Source of the DNA: Micromonospora olivasterospora
GTDB lineage: Bacteria > Actinomycetota > Actinomycetes > Mycobacteriales > Micromonosporaceae
DNA length: 64,000 bases
Assembly (NCBI RefSeq): GCF_007830265.1
Contig: NZ_VLKE01000001.1
Coordinates: 1,488,001-1,552,000 of the forward strand
Direction of reading: 5' to 3'
The notes under the pieces were generated by a model. That model did not search any database, was not told the origin of the DNA, and saw only the letters and a list, made by a program, of their open reading frames with translations. The position numbers were made by a program, and so were the translations under genes. Positions 1 to 8,356 of the stretch are shown here, piece after piece (the first letter of the stretch is position 1; the number at the start of each line of letters is the position of its first letter).

Positions 1-91
1 CGGCGGCGTGTCCGCGCACAGCGCCGTGGCCAGCAACGGCGCGCTGCACGGCGACATCCTGGCGATGCTGGGCCGGCCGGCCGAGCGGTGA
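1..91 (+). CDS. C-terminal fragment of an unidentified protein
   Basis: The window opens inside a gene. The frame read from base 2 gives 29 residues (GGVSAHSAVASNGALHGDIL, then nine more) and ends at TGA 89-91. The start and most of the protein lie outside the window, and I do not recognise a family from this tail. The next gene begins 27 bases later on the same strand. Confidence 0.5.
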   Translation, partial: GGVSAHSAVASNGALHGDILAMLGRPAER

Positions 92-118
92 TCGGGTAGC
101 AGCCTCTATCCTCGCCAG

Positions 119-1018
119 GTGGTGTCCTCCGGCTGGTGCTTCCTCGCGGCGATGATCGTCGCGTACGGCATCGCCAACCTACTCCAGTCCGTGGCCGCGG
201 CCCGGACCACGCTGCACCACACGTTCGACCCGGGGCTGCTGCTGCGGCTGGCCAGCCACCGCACGTACCTGGTCGGGCTGGGCTGCCAGGTGGGCGGGTT
301 CGTGCTGGCCTTCCTGGCGCGCCGGGACCTGCCGCTGTTCCTCGTCCAGGCGAGTGTGGCGGCCGGGCTGGGGGTGACCGCCATCCTCGGTGTGCTGGTG
401 CTCAAGTGGCGGCTGCCGGCCGCCGAGGTGGCGCTGCTGGTGCTGCTCTTCGCCGGCATCACGGGCCTGGTGCTGTCAGCGCAGCCGGCACCGTCCCGGC
501 AGCTGGGCACCGCCGGCATGGCCGCCCTGGCGGTGGCGCTGGCCCTGATCGCCGCGCTCGGCTTCTTCGCGGTACGGCTGCACGGCGCGCCCGGCTCGGT
601 GGCGCTCGGCTCGCTGGCCGGGCTGGCCTTCTCCGCCGCCGCGGTGGCCGCCCGCCCGCTTGCCTCCGCGTCGACCGCCGAGGCGCTCGTCCGGGATCCG
701 CTGCTCTACCTGCTGGTGGCCCACTCGGTCGTCGGGCAGCTGCTGCTCGGGCTGGCGATGCAGCGCGGATCGACCACGGCGGCCGTGGCCGCCATGGACG
801 CCGCCGGCGCGGTGCCGGCGGCGATCGTCGGGCTGCTGCTGCTGGGCGACAGGATCTGGCCCGGCCGGGAGTGGCTGGCCGCCCTCGGCTTCCTGGTCAC
901 GCTGGCGGCGGTGATCGGGCTGACGAGGTACGCCGAGCCGCAGCACCACCACGAGGTCGCCCGGGAGCGCGACCGCGGCATGGTGCCCGCCGGTCTCCCG
1001 CTCCGCCCCGCCGCTGAC
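119..1018 (+). CDS. DMT/EamA-type multi-spanning membrane transporter
   Basis: About 300 residues made of some ten hydrophobic segments separated by short polar turns, the usual size and pattern of drug/metabolite transporter (EamA-like) permeases of the cytoplasmic membrane. The substrate cannot be inferred. GTG 119 lies 7 nt after a TATCCT hexamer (107-112), suggesting a leaderless transcript. The frame has no stop where the hydrophobic protein ends (near 1000). It stays open to 2257, across the oppositely oriented glycosyltransferase gene. A stop at 1015-1017 exists in a neighbouring frame, so a small indel near the 3' end is possible. The end given here marks the credible coding part, not a stop codon. 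Confidence 0.6.
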
Positions 1019-1066
1019 CCCTCTCGCCGCCCCGCACCACGCGCCGCCGCGCCGCCCCGCTTACGC

Positions 1067-2269
1067 CTAGGCCGCCTCGACCGGCCTGCGGCGGCGGACC
1101 ACCCGCTCGTAGAGCCGCTCCAGCGCGCCGGCCGTCCGCTCCCAGGTGTAGCTGCACCGCACCCGATCCACCGCCGCGTGCCCGTACGCGAAGCGCCCCG
1201 CGCTGTCGCCGAGCAGCCGGCGCAGGGTGAGCCCCAGGGCGCGTACGTCGCCCGGCGGCACCAGCTTCCCGGTGACCTCGTCGACCACGGCGTCGGCGAT
1301 GCCACCCATGGCGTACCCGACGACGGGCACGCCGCAGGCCATCGCCTCCAGCGAGACGCGCCCGGCGGAGGAGTAGTGCGGGGTGCAGGCGACCACGTCG
1401 GCCGAGCGGTACCAGGTGGCCATCTGGTCGTGCGGCACCGCGCCGACCAGCGTCACCTGCTCGGCCACGCCGACGCGCTCGGCCAGCTCGCGCAGGCGGC
1501 GGGCCTCCGCGTGGCCGGCGAGCTGCTCGGCCGGCGGCCCGCCCGCGATGATCAGCTCGGCGTCGCCGACCAGTCGCATCGCCCGGATCAGGTCGTCCTG
1601 CCCGTGCCCGGCCGAGAGCCCGCCGACGGAGAGGACGCGGGCGCGCTGGTCGCGCGGGGCGGCCTCCCCGTCGGGGTGGAACCGCTCCACGTCCACCCCG
1701 GCCGGCACCATCGCCACCGAGGCGCGTTGCAGGCCCATCCGGGTCAGCTCGTCGACCTCGTCGTTGCACTGCGCGACCGCGACGTCCACCGCGCGCGTCA
1801 GCGCCCGCTCCAGCGGGATGCGGGCGCCGGGGCCGTCGTATCCGGGGCCGAGGTGTCGCAGCTGCTCGACGCCGAGGGAGTGGAAGGTCTGCACGACCGG
1901 GATGTCCGTCTCCCGGACGGCGTGCGCGGCGGCCAGCCCGCCGACCCAGTAGTGCCCGTGCACCACCTCCGGGGTCCACTCCCCCGCCCACCGGTCGGCC
2001 AGCCAGCGGCCGAACTCGGGCACGTACGGGACCAGCTCGGCGGTCGGCGTCGGGGCGGGCGGGCCGACCGGAACCCGCTCCGCCCGGTACCCGTCGATCT
2101 CGACCGTGGCGGGCAGGCCGGGATCGTCCCGGCGCTCGTAGAGGTGTACCTCGTGGCCTCGGGCTGCCAGCTCGGCGGCGACCCGCGTGATGTGCTCGCG
2201 CGTGCCGACGGGTGGACCGTCGGCGGGCCTCGACGGGCCGGAGTGCGCGCACACTAGGCCGACGCGCAT
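1067..2269 (-). CDS. glycosyltransferase family 4 (GT-B fold)
   Basis: A 400-residue protein with the two-domain layout of GT4 retaining glycosyltransferases. The N-terminal acceptor domain opens with MRVGLVCAHSGPSRP and contains VVHGHYWVGG. The linker carries VPAGVDVERFHPDG, and the nucleotide-sugar domain has LSVGGLSAGHGQDDLI and the EAMACGVPVVGY motif (about residues 305-320), where the first Glu belongs to the E-X7-E donor-binding signature. Donor and acceptor are not predictable. It probably acts at the inner face of the membrane or in the cytoplasm. ATG start at 2269. It is divergent from the dehydrogenase gene at 2429 and convergent with the upstream transporter. Confidence 0.85.
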   Translation of the reverse strand: MRVGLVCAHSGPSRPADGPPVGTREHITRVAAELAARGHEVHLYERRDDPGLPATVEIDGYRAERVPVGPPAPTPTAELVPYVPEFGRWLADRWAGEWTPEVVHGHYWVGGLAAAHAVRETDIPVVQTFHSLGVEQLRHLGPGYDGPGARIPLERALTRAVDVAVAQCNDEVDELTRMGLQRASVAMVPAGVDVERFHPDGEAAPRDQRARVLSVGGLSAGHGQDDLIRAMRLVGDAELIIAGGPPAEQLAGHAEARRLRELAERVGVAEQVTLVGAVPHDQMATWYRSADVVACTPHYSSAGRVSLEAMACGVPVVGYAMGGIADAVVDEVTGKLVPPGDVRALGLTLRRLLGDSAGRFAYGHAAVDRVRCSYTWERTAGALERLYERVVRRRRPVEAA

Positions 2270-2428
2270 GGGTCACCTCCATGCGTTTCTCGAGCTGGTG
2301 GTCCTCCCGGTCAGAGGGTCCCATTAACCGCGCCCCCACGAGCCGAAACCTGGCAAGTCGGAAACGTACGACCCGGGAATCGGGAACTCCGCCGGCATGA
2401 GCGGCGCGGACGGGGGTACCGGCGAGAA

Positions 2429-3421
2429 ATGCCTCTCACCCGCAGCCTCGACGACGCCGCGATCGTGCTCACCGGCGCCTCCAGTGGCATCGGCACGGCG
2501 ACCGCGTACGCGCTGGCCCGCCGGGGCGCGGCGGTGGTACTGGCGGCGCGCAGCGAGCAGGCGTTGGAGCGGGTGGCGGCGCGGTGCCGGGAGCTGGGTG
2601 GGCGCGCCCTGGCCGTGCCGACGGACGTCACCGATCCGGCCGCGGTGCAGCGCCTCGCCGCCCACGCGGCCGACGAGTTCGGCCACATCGACGCCTGGAT
2701 CAACAACGCGGCGGTCAGCGCGGTGGGGTTGTTCGACGAGATTCCGGTGCGGGAGTTCCGCCGGGTGCTGGAGGTCAACCTGCTGGGCGTCGCGTACGGG
2801 ATGAAGGCCGCCCTGCCGTACCTCGACGCGGCCGGGGGCGGGGTGCTGGTCAACAACGCCTCCGTGCTGGCCGAGGTGGCGATGCCCTACCAGTCGGCGT
2901 ACAACGCCACGAAGCACGGCATCCGGGGACTCTCCGACACGGTCCGGCAGGAGCTGCGGGTCACCGGGCGGACCCACGTCTCCGTCTGCACGGTGCTGCC
3001 GGCGACCATCGACACCCCGTTCTTCCGGCACGCCGCCAACCACACGGGCCACGAACTGGTGCCGCCGGCCCCGGTGTACCCGCCGGAGATCGTCGCCGAG
3101 ACGATCGTCCGGGTCCTGCGCCGGCCGCGCCGCGAGGCGTACGCCGGGGGCGTCGCCCGGCTGCTCGGCGCGCAGTGGCGGCTGGCCCCGGCGCTGGCCG
3201 AGCGCGGCCTCGGCTGGTACGGCCGCCGCTTCCAGTTCGGGCCGGCGCACCGGCCCGACAGCACCGGCAACGTCTTCACCCCGGACGCGACGGGCGACCG
3301 GGAGGGCGGCTGGCCCGGGCGGCGCCGGCGGCTGCTGCGGCTGACCGCCGCGTTCGGGCTCGCTGCGGCGGGTACGGCCGTGGGGACGGCGATGGCCAGG
3401 AGAGCACGGATGGAGGCCTGA
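2429..3421 (+). CDS. short-chain dehydrogenase/reductase (SDR), NAD(P)-dependent
   Basis: A 330-residue protein with a classical SDR Rossmann domain: TGASSGIG (residues 15-22) binds the cofactor, INNAA follows, then the catalytic set NNAS (Ser near 144) and YNATK (Tyr near 158, Lys four residues later). The C-terminal third is longer than in minimal SDRs and ends in a basic stretch plus a hydrophobic segment (LLRLTAAFGLAAAGTAVGTA), so it may attach to the membrane. The substrate is unknown. The stop overlaps the next ATG as TGATG at 3419-3423, pointing to translational coupling with the STAS/ATPase regulator. Confidence 0.85.
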   Translation: MPLTRSLDDAAIVLTGASSGIGTATAYALARRGAAVVLAARSEQALERVAARCRELGGRALAVPTDVTDPAAVQRLAAHAADEFGHIDAWINNAAVSAVGLFDEIPVREFRRVLEVNLLGVAYGMKAALPYLDAAGGGVLVNNASVLAEVAMPYQSAYNATKHGIRGLSDTVRQELRVTGRTHVSVCTVLPATIDTPFFRHAANHTGHELVPPAPVYPPEIVAETIVRVLRRPRREAYAGGVARLLGAQWRLAPALAERGLGWYGRRFQFGPAHRPDSTGNVFTPDATGDREGGWPGRRRRLLRLTAAFGLAAAGTAVGTAMARRARMEA

Positions 3422-4203
3422 TGAGCGGGGTCCACCGGCCGGATGCGAGTCCCGTAGCCGATCTGCACAATAGGATGATCATGCCGACGGATCCGCGCTG
3501 CCTGGTGGAGACCGACGAGTCGTCCGGCGTGCTCCGGCTCACCGGCGTGCTGGACGTCGCCGCCACCGGCACCGTACGGGACGCGCTGCTCGCGTGGCTC
3601 TGCCGGCGCCCCGGCCCCGTGGTGGTGGACCTGTCCGGGGCACGGATCAGCGACTCCGCCGCCCGCCGGACGCTCGCCGAGGTGCGCCGGGAGATCGCCG
3701 ACTGGCCGGCGGCGGACCTGCTGGTCGTCGACCCGAGCGGGGAGACGGCCGGCGACGGGCTGTCGGTCTGGCCGACCCTCGACGAGGCGACCGTCGCGCT
3801 GGCGGCGTCGCCGATGGCCGCGGCCGCCACGAGGGAGCTGCCGCCGGACGTCGGCGCGGCGCGGGAGGCGCGGGCGCTGGTCCTGGAGGGCTGCGCCCGC
3901 TGGGGGATCGACGAGCTGGCCGAGGCGGGCTGCATCGCGGTGACCGAGATGGTCAACAACGTGGTGGCGCACGCGGGCACCCCGATGACCGTCCGGCTGG
4001 CGCCGTGGCACGACACCCTGCGCATCGGGGTACGCGACCACTCTGCGCTACAGCCGACGTACGCCGGGCTGGCCCCGCCGGACACGGCCGGCGGCCGGGG
4101 CCTGCTACTCATCGACACGGTCGCCCGCCGCTGGGGCAGCACCCCGCTGCCCGACGGCAAGCTGGTCTGGGCGATCCTGCACACCGAAGACGAGCGCCCC
4201 TGA
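3421..4203 (+). CDS. STAS domain fused to HATPase_c domain (anti-sigma/antagonist type regulator)
   Basis: A 260-residue protein. Its N-terminal half resembles SpoIIAA-like STAS antagonists (VVVDLSGARISDSAARRTL), where a Ser in the ISDS segment sits at the usual phosphorylation position. The C-terminal half is a GHKL ATPase of the anti-sigma kinase type: an N-box EMVNNVVAHAG and a glycine-rich lid GGRGLLLIDTVARRWG. Such fusions act in partner-switching control of alternative sigma factors, but the sigma partner is not visible here. Start ATG 3421 overlaps the preceding SDR stop. In-frame ATGs at 3475 and 3481 are alternatives that would still keep the STAS domain. Confidence 0.75.
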   Translation: MSGVHRPDASPVADLHNRMIMPTDPRCLVETDESSGVLRLTGVLDVAATGTVRDALLAWLCRRPGPVVVDLSGARISDSAARRTLAEVRREIADWPAADLLVVDPSGETAGDGLSVWPTLDEATVALAASPMAAAATRELPPDVGAAREARALVLEGCARWGIDELAEAGCIAVTEMVNNVVAHAGTPMTVRLAPWHDTLRIGVRDHSALQPTYAGLAPPDTAGGRGLLLIDTVARRWGSTPLPDGKLVWAILHTEDERP

Positions 4204-4216
4204 CCCCCTCTCCCCC

Positions 4217-4287
4217 GCGATCTTGCACTCGCTGCCCGGGAAAACCGCACATAAGCCCCGAATCGTGGGCACAAACTGCAAGATCGC
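4217..4287. repeat. 71-bp imperfect palindromic element, GATCTTGCA type
   Basis: Outer arms GCGATCTTGCA (4217-4227) and TGCAAGATCGC (4277-4287) are perfectly inverted around a 49-bp centre with the more A/T-rich stretch ATAAGCCCCGAATCGTGGGC. It lies between two same-strand genes and is not obviously coding. I see one copy in the window. Its shape is that of a REP- or MITE-like intergenic element. Confidence 0.6.
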
Positions 4288-4356
4288 CGCGGCGTCGTTA
4301 GGTCCGCGCCCGGTCCATGTCGGTTACCTGTGGTGGGCAGTGGGTAGTGCTCAGCC

Positions 4357-4929
4357 ATGCGCGACGACCAGTACCCGACCCCCATCTCGGATCCCGAGGC
4401 GGAGGGGCTGCCCCACACCGCCGACGACGACTCGACGGCCGACGACGACACCTTCACCGGGCGCGAGGCGGACGGCCCGGAGCCGGCCCTACTGCCCTCG
4501 GACCGCACGCCGGTCGCCGTGGACCGGTACGGCACCACCGCCGAGGAGCAGCTCGACGGCGAGTCGCTGGACTACAAGCTGGGGCGGGAGGTCTACGAAC
4601 GCCCCGCCGACGACCCGCTGGCCGCCTCCGTCGACCCGGGCATCGCGGCCGAGGCGGACAGCCCGGCGGCGGCCGCCCAGGCGCAGCTCGACGCGGACGT
4701 CATCGAACCCGGCCCCACCTCCGACCCGGCCTCCCCGGTCTCGCTCTACGACCACGGCCAACTCGGCACCGTCGCCGACGCCTCGGTCGGCCGGCTCGTG
4801 GAACCGGACGAGGGGGCCCACAGCGACCTGGAGACCGACAGCGTCGCGTACGACGCGGGCTCGGCCGGCGGCGGGGCGTCCGCCGAGGAGCTGGCGATCC
4901 ACGAGACCCGGCCGCCCGAGGCGCGCTGA
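4357..4929 (+). CDS. DUF5709 family protein
   Basis: A 190-residue acidic, soluble protein without a signal peptide or membrane segment. It is rich in Asp, Glu and Ala, probably largely disordered at the N-terminus, and carries the family signature near the C-terminus (SLYDHGQLGTVADASVGRLV, then EPDEGAHSDLETDSVAYD and EELAIHETRPPEAR). The family is actinobacterial and of unknown function. ATG start at 4357, and it converges with the response regulator at 4955. The family call is from pattern memory. Confidence 0.75.
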   Translation: MRDDQYPTPISDPEAEGLPHTADDDSTADDDTFTGREADGPEPALLPSDRTPVAVDRYGTTAEEQLDGESLDYKLGREVYERPADDPLAASVDPGIAAEADSPAAAAQAQLDADVIEPGPTSDPASPVSLYDHGQLGTVADASVGRLVEPDEGAHSDLETDSVAYDAGSAGGGASAEELAIHETRPPEAR

Positions 4930-4954
4930 CGAGCCCGCCCGGGCCGGGGACCGC

Positions 4955-5668
4955 TCAGTCGTCGAGGCCGCGCTCGATCGCGTACCGGGTCAACTCGACC
5001 CGGTTGTGCAGTTGCAGCTTGCCCAGCGTGTTCTGCACGTGGTTCTGCACGGTCCGGTGGGACAGCCCGAGCCGCTCGGCGATCTGCTTGTACGACATCC
5101 CCTTGGCCACCAGCCGCAGCACCTCGGTCTCCCGTTCGGTCAGCCGGGGCGCGGCGTCGTCCCGCCCCGCCGGCCCGGCTGCCGGACCGCCACCTCGCCG
5201 CCCCGCGCCCTCGCCGGCGGACGAGGCCGCGAGGCGGCGGAACTCCCCCAGCACGAGCCCGGCCAGGCCGGGCGTGAAGACCGGCTCGCCCGCGGCCGTG
5301 CGCCGCACCGCGTCCAGGAACTCGGCCGGCGCGGCCGACTTGACCAGATATCCGGTGGCCCCGGCCTTGACCGCGTCCAGGACGCTCTGCTGCTCCCCGC
5401 TGGCCGAGAGCATCAGCACGCGCACCCCGGGCAGCGCCGAGCGCAGCCCCCGGATCACCTCCACCCCGGAGATGTCCGGCAGTTGCAGGTCGAGGACGAC
5501 CACGTCGGGACGGGCGGCGGCGGCCACCCGTACCGCCTGGCGCCCCTCGCCGCTGGTGGCGACCACCACGTGGCCCGCCTCGGTGAGGTCGCGGGCCACC
5601 CCCTCGCGCCACATTGGGTGGTCGTCCACCACCATCACCCGCACACCGGCGTTCCCCGACGTGCTCAC
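4955..5668 (-). CDS. LuxR/NarL-type response regulator (MacR-like)
   Basis: A 237-residue response regulator. The receiver domain (residues about 9-125) has the acidic pair in VMVVDDHP, phosphoacceptor Asp in VVLDLQLPDISG, the Thr/Ser position in MLSASGE and Lys in YLVKSAAP. A Gly/Ala-rich linker leads to a LuxR helix-turn-helix (LTERETEVLRLVAKGMSYKQ to the end). GTG 5668 overlaps the kinase stop by four bases (GTGA), so the pair is translationally coupled and the kinase is its evident partner. Longer upstream starts in this frame would run into the kinase gene and are rejected. Confidence 0.9.
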   Translation of the reverse strand: MSTSGNAGVRVMVVDDHPMWREGVARDLTEAGHVVVATSGEGRQAVRVAAAARPDVVVLDLQLPDISGVEVIRGLRSALPGVRVLMLSASGEQQSVLDAVKAGATGYLVKSAAPAEFLDAVRRTAAGEPVFTPGLAGLVLGEFRRLAASSAGEGAGRRGGGPAAGPAGRDDAAPRLTERETEVLRLVAKGMSYKQIAERLGLSHRTVQNHVQNTLGKLQLHNRVELTRYAIERGLDD

Positions 5669-6804
5669 CCCGCCGCCCTCGGCACGATCAGCTCCACCTC
5701 GGTGCCCGCGCCGGGCGCGGACGTGATGGTCACCGTCCCGCCGATGTCGGCCATGCGGCCGCGGATCGACTGCGCCACCCCGAGCCGGCCCTGCCGGGCG
5801 GCCTCGTCGAGCCGGCCGGCGGCGATGCCCGGGCCCTCGTCGCGTACCGAGACTGTCACCGTCTCCCCCTCGTCCTCGATCAGCACCCACGCCCGCCCGC
5901 CCGCGTGCCGGGTCACGTTGTCCAGCGCCGCCCCGGTCGCGGCGGCCACTTCCCGAGCCACCCCGGCGGGCAGCGGGACCCCGCCGGCCGGCGCCGACAG
6001 CGAGACCGCCGCCGAGGCGTACCGGCCGAGCAGGGCCCGCAGGTCCAGGGCGCCCGAATCCGCATCCGCGCCGTCGGGCGGCGGCGTACCGGCGATCAGG
6101 GCGCGCAGCGCCGCCTCCTGCTCCCCCGCCATCCGGGCCAGCTCGCCGGCTTCCCCGCCCAGGTGGGCGCCCCGCCGCTGCACCATGGCCAGCACCTGGA
6201 GCACCGAGTCGTGGATGCCCCGGGCCAGCCGTTCCCGCTCCCGGGTCGCCGCCTCCAGCTCGACCGCCCGTTGCAGCCGCTCCTCGGCGGTCACCGCGAG
6301 CCGGGCGACGTGCCCGACCACGACTCCGGCGAGCAGCAGCAGGATCGCCCCGGTGAAGGTGGCCTGGCCGATCCGCTCCCGGGTGGCCAGGTCCGCCGCG
6401 CCGAGCGCCAGCGCGGCCACCGCGCCCCGGCGGCGTCCGCCGGAGACGGCCCAGGCCAGCACCGGCCCGGCCAGCCAGACCACGCCCAGGCTCGGTACGC
6501 CGGTCGCGAGCGCCGCCCGCCCGATCACCCACGGGCTGGCCAGCAGGACCGCGAGTACCGCCGCGAGGTCGGCCGCCAGCAGCGGCCAGCCCCGCAGCTC
6601 GGGGCGGGCGTAGCCGAGGGCCGTGGTCACCGTCCAGCCGAGCATCGCCAGCAGGACGAGCCCGGCGACCAGCGGGTGGGCGTACCGGTGGGCGTCACGC
6701 AGGGCCAGCACGCCGACGTACGCGAGCGCGGCGAACCGGAACACCGCGACGGCCCGCCAGAGCGGGACCTCGAAACCACCGGTCGGCGACGGCACGCCCG
6801 ACAC
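5665..6804 (-). CDS. membrane sensor histidine kinase (HisKA_3 type, MacS-like)
   Basis: A 379-residue kinase. About five N-terminal membrane segments (residues 15-165) with very short loops are followed by a dimerisation/phosphoacceptor helix, RERLARGIHDSVLQVLAM (His is the phosphoacceptor), and a HATPase_c domain with N-box ATGAALDNVTRHAGG and G-box VRDEGPGIAAGR. This layout, coupled to a LuxR-type regulator, matches the MacRS systems described in Streptomyces; naming it MacS is inference. GTG 6804 was chosen because upstream codons fall in the divergent ATPase gene. The signal is unknown. Confidence 0.85.
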   Translation of the reverse strand: MSGVPSPTGGFEVPLWRAVAVFRFAALAYVGVLALRDAHRYAHPLVAGLVLLAMLGWTVTTALGYARPELRGWPLLAADLAAVLAVLLASPWVIGRAALATGVPSLGVVWLAGPVLAWAVSGGRRRGAVAALALGAADLATRERIGQATFTGAILLLLAGVVVGHVARLAVTAEERLQRAVELEAATRERERLARGIHDSVLQVLAMVQRRGAHLGGEAGELARMAGEQEAALRALIAGTPPPDGADADSGALDLRALLGRYASAAVSLSAPAGGVPLPAGVAREVAAATGAALDNVTRHAGGRAWVLIEDEGETVTVSVRDEGPGIAAGRLDEAARQGRLGVAQSIRGRMADIGGTVTITSAPGAGTEVELIVPRAAG

Positions 6805-6850
6805 GATGCCACAGCCCGTCGGCGCGGAATCCCTGGCACGGCGTACGGTG

Positions 6851-7261
6851 GTGTCCATCGACACCTCCCTCCTGATCGCCGAGGCCTTCGAGCAGGCCCA
6901 GGTGACCGAGCTGCGCCACGCGGTCACCTCCTGCGCCCACGCGGCGGGCCTGGACGGGCAACGCCTCGACGACTTCGTGCTGGCGGTCAACGAGCTGCTC
7001 AGCAACGCGGTCCGGCACGGCGGAGGCCAGGGGTGGCTCCGGCTCTGGCGCGAGCCGGGGCGGGTGGTCTGTGAGGTCGCCGACCACGGGCGGGGCATCA
7101 GCGCGGGCCGGCTCGGCCAGCGCGGCCGCCCGGCGGCCGACGTCCCCGGGGGCTGGGGGCTGTGGCTGGCCCGGGAGCTGAGCGACACCATGGAGGTCGA
7201 CACCGGCCCGGCCGGCACGACGGTCCGGATCAGCGCGGCCGCCGGGCCCGGTAGCGCTTGA
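6851..7261 (+). CDS. ATP-binding anti-sigma/serine-kinase-like protein (HATPase_c_2)
   Basis: A 136-residue single-domain GHKL ATPase. The N-box is FVLAVNELLSNAVRHGGGQG, the G1 box EVADHGRGISAG, and the lid VPGGWGLWLARELSD. Proteins of this size and type act as anti-sigma factors or kinases of STAS antagonists. Start choice is uncertain: GTG 6851 (or 6848) lies just after a TACGGT hexamer, leaving 46 bases to the divergent kinase, while in-frame ATG 6806 would leave only one base. It may work with the STAS/ATPase protein at 3421, but nothing in the sequence proves it. Confidence 0.8.
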   Translation: MSIDTSLLIAEAFEQAQVTELRHAVTSCAHAAGLDGQRLDDFVLAVNELLSNAVRHGGGQGWLRLWREPGRVVCEVADHGRGISAGRLGQRGRPAADVPGGWGLWLARELSDTMEVDTGPAGTTVRISAAAGPGSA

Positions 7262-7309
7262 CCCGGTCAGGTCGGCGACTTGGCGGGGTCGGAGCGGTAG
7301 CGATCCCGC

Positions 7310-7324
7310 CATGTCGCCGACATG
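7310..7324. repeat. short palindrome CATGTCGCCGACATG, copy 1
   Basis: A perfect 7-bp inverted pair around one base, between the anti-sigma-type gene and prs. A decayed related stretch (GTCGGCGACTTGGCGGGGTC) sits just upstream at 7271-7290. The same core recurs at 22166, 22208, 52012 and 52054 with CCCGCC/GGCGGG-type flanks. Confidence 0.7.
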
Positions 7325-7354
7325 GTGTCGAACCCGCTCCGGCCGCCGGTCCGC

Positions 7355-8299
7355 TCAGCCGAACAGTGCGCTGACCGACTCTCCGTTGTGGATCCGGCGC
7401 ATGGCCTCGGCCAGGGCCGGCGCGACGGAGAGCACCTCCAGCTTGGGCACCCGCTTCTCGGCCGGGATCGGCACGGTGTTGGTGCAGACGATCTCCAGCA
7501 CGCCGGGCTGCTCGCTGAGCCGCTCCAGCGCGCCGCTGGAGAAGAGGCCGTGGGTGCAGGCCAGCCGGATCGAGCGCACCTTCAGCTCGCGCAGGTGGGC
7601 CATCAGCTCGATCACCGTGCTGCCCTTGGCGATCTCGTCGTCCAGCACGATCACGTCCCGGTCCGCCACGTCGCCGATCACCGTGCTGATCTTGACCCGG
7701 TCGTCGCTGAACCGCTGCTTCGCCCCGGCGGCGACCGGGGTGCCGAGCATCCGGGCGAAGGCGGCGGCCTCCTTGGCGTTGCCGAGGTCGGGCGAGACCA
7801 CCACGGTGTTGCCCAGGTCGTACCCGCGGAAGTGGCCGGCCAGCTCGCGCAGCGCGTGCAGGTGGTCCACCGGGACGCTGAAGAAGCCGTGCACCTGCGG
7901 GGAGTGCAGGGTCATCGCCAGCACCCGGTCCGCGCCGGCCGAGGTGAGCAGGTCCGCCACCAGCCGGCCGCCGATCGAGATGCGCGGCGCGTCCTTCTTG
8001 TCCGACCGGGCGTACGCGTAGTGCGGCAGCACCACCGTGATCCGGCCGGCGGACGCGCCCCGGGCCGCGTCGAGCATGAGCAGCAGCTCGACCAGGTTCT
8101 CCTGCACCGGCGGCACCAGCGGCTGGATCAGGAAGACGTCCCGCTCGCGGCAGTTCGCCTGCAACTGCACCTCAAGGCAGTCGTTGGCGAACCGGGACAC
8201 CCGCACCGGGTGCAACGGCACCCCGAGGTGGGCGCAGATCTCGGCGGCGAGGTCGGGATGGGCGGTTCCACTGAAGACGGCGATGTCACGCACGTTCAC
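7355..8299 (-). CDS. prs: ribose-phosphate pyrophosphokinase paralogue
   Basis: A 314-residue protein of normal length for PRPP synthetase, which makes PRPP from ribose 5-phosphate and ATP for nucleotide, His and Trp synthesis. It keeps the ATP-binding region ([20 protein letters not shown]), the HSPQVHGFF segment and [17 protein letters not shown]. The PRPP-binding loop is atypical: [14 protein letters not shown] (near residue 216) instead of the usual VDDxIDTxGT pattern. It may therefore be a secondary or altered-specificity paralogue. GTG 8299 is chosen; the frame continues upstream only into glpK. Divergent from glpK. Confidence 0.8.
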   Translation of the reverse strand: MNVRDIAVFSGTAHPDLAAEICAHLGVPLHPVRVSRFANDCLEVQLQANCRERDVFLIQPLVPPVQENLVELLLMLDAARGASAGRITVVLPHYAYARSDKKDAPRISIGGRLVADLLTSAGADRVLAMTLHSPQVHGFFSVPVDHLHALRELAGHFRGYDLGNTVVVSPDLGNAKEAAAFARMLGTPVAAGAKQRFSDDRVKISTVIGDVADRDVIVLDDEIAKGSTVIELMAHLRELKVRSIRLACTHGLFSSGALERLSEQPGVLEIVCTNTVPIPAEKRVPKLEVLSVAPALAEAMRRIHNGESVSALFG

Positions 8300-8344
8300 A
8301 GATCGTACGGCCGTCGGCGGTCGGCGGATCGACGGCGGTACGGG

Positions 8345-8350
8345 TACGGT
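8345..8350 (+). promoter_or_regulatory. -10 hexamer TACGGT of glpK
   Basis: TACGGT ends 6 bases before the GTG start at 8357, the spacing expected for a leaderless actinobacterial transcript. No convincing -35 was seen. Confidence 0.45.
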
Positions 8351-8356
8351 GCTGCC

